Part shown: in pieces, positions 5,302 through 5,325 of the stretch
Numbering within the stretch: the stretch's first letter is position 1
Layout of the letters: every line of letters starts with the position of its first letter
Source: CAXSEF01 sp964236535
Lineage (GTDB): Bacteria; Pseudomonadota; Alphaproteobacteria; Acetobacterales; Acetobacteraceae
Assembly: GCA_964236535.1 (NCBI GenBank)
Contig: CAXSEF010000150.1
Coordinates: forward strand, 1 to 5,325
Reading direction: 5' to 3'
Length of the DNA stretch: 5,325 nucleotides
Position numbers and translations under genes: made by a program
The notes under the pieces: generated by a model
Told to the model about the DNA's origin: nothing
Database searches by the model: none
The model's input: the letters and a program-made list of their open reading frames with translations, nothing else

Positions 5302-5325
5302 ACCTGTTGGATGTAGGGTTAGCTG

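Larger units (their letters stand above)
5015..5325. other. Gene-free right flank with decayed mobile-element material
   Basis: No intact gene is found in these 311 bp. GC content falls to near half, against a much higher level in the genes. The stretch holds the right arm of the long-range inverted repeat, two copies of a 25-bp imperfect repeat 204 bp apart, several hairpins, and a short minus-strand remnant of an IS630-type transposase start. I see no T-tract terminator after the membrane-protein gene. Confidence 0.6.

Noticed and set aside
1..5325. CRISPR array, tRNA, rRNA or integron attC site
   Set aside because: No regularly spaced repeats, no cloverleaf or rRNA-like sequence, and no paired attC core motifs were seen on either strand.

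Overview
The window is a high-GC bacterial segment that looks proteobacterial. It holds outer-membrane parts of a Tad/Flp (tight adherence, type IVc) pilus machine and one large polytopic membrane protein. CpaD-type lipoproteins and long G/C-ending ORFs fit Alphaproteobacteria or a high-GC Gammaproteobacterium such as a xanthomonad relative. The sequence does not settle which, and I do not assign a genus.

Layout. Positions 1-194 are a lower-GC, apparently non-coding leader with one arm of a long-range inverted repeat (24-53) and a possible extended -10 promoter. Positions 195-1655 (+) encode a CpaC/RcpA-type secretin. Its stop overlaps, as ATGA, the start of a CpaD-type lipoprotein gene (1652-2377, +). 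A TadD-type TPR lipoprotein gene (2278-3147, -) runs toward cpaD, and the two genes overlap by 100 bp at their 3' ends. A divergent intergenic region follows. It holds the strong Shine-Dalgarno of tadD and a possible 51-codon gene (3210-3365, +). Positions 3413-5014 (+) encode a membrane protein of about 533 residues with features of GT-C-like glycosyltransferase relatives. The last 300 bp (5015-5325) have no intact gene. They hold the other inverted-repeat arm, a 25-bp imperfect direct repeat, several hairpins, and a minus-strand remnant that reads like the first 17 residues of an IS630-family transposase.

How the genes work together. CpaC should form the outer-membrane channel of the Flp pilus. 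CpaD and TadD are predicted lipoproteins that help secretin assembly or stability. The ATPase (TadA/CpaF), TadZ/CpaE, the platform proteins TadB/TadC, CpaB/RcpC, the prepilin peptidase and the Flp pilin are all absent here. This is therefore a partial or rearranged tad locus whose other parts must lie elsewhere if the pilus works. The membrane protein could modify a surface component, but that is inference from position and fold only.

The main points for a second look are the split tad layout bracketed by related repeats, the antisense overlap of cpaD and tadD, the possible small gene between tadD and the membrane protein, and the decayed insertion-sequence material at the right edge. I found no convincing evidence of a wholly new system.
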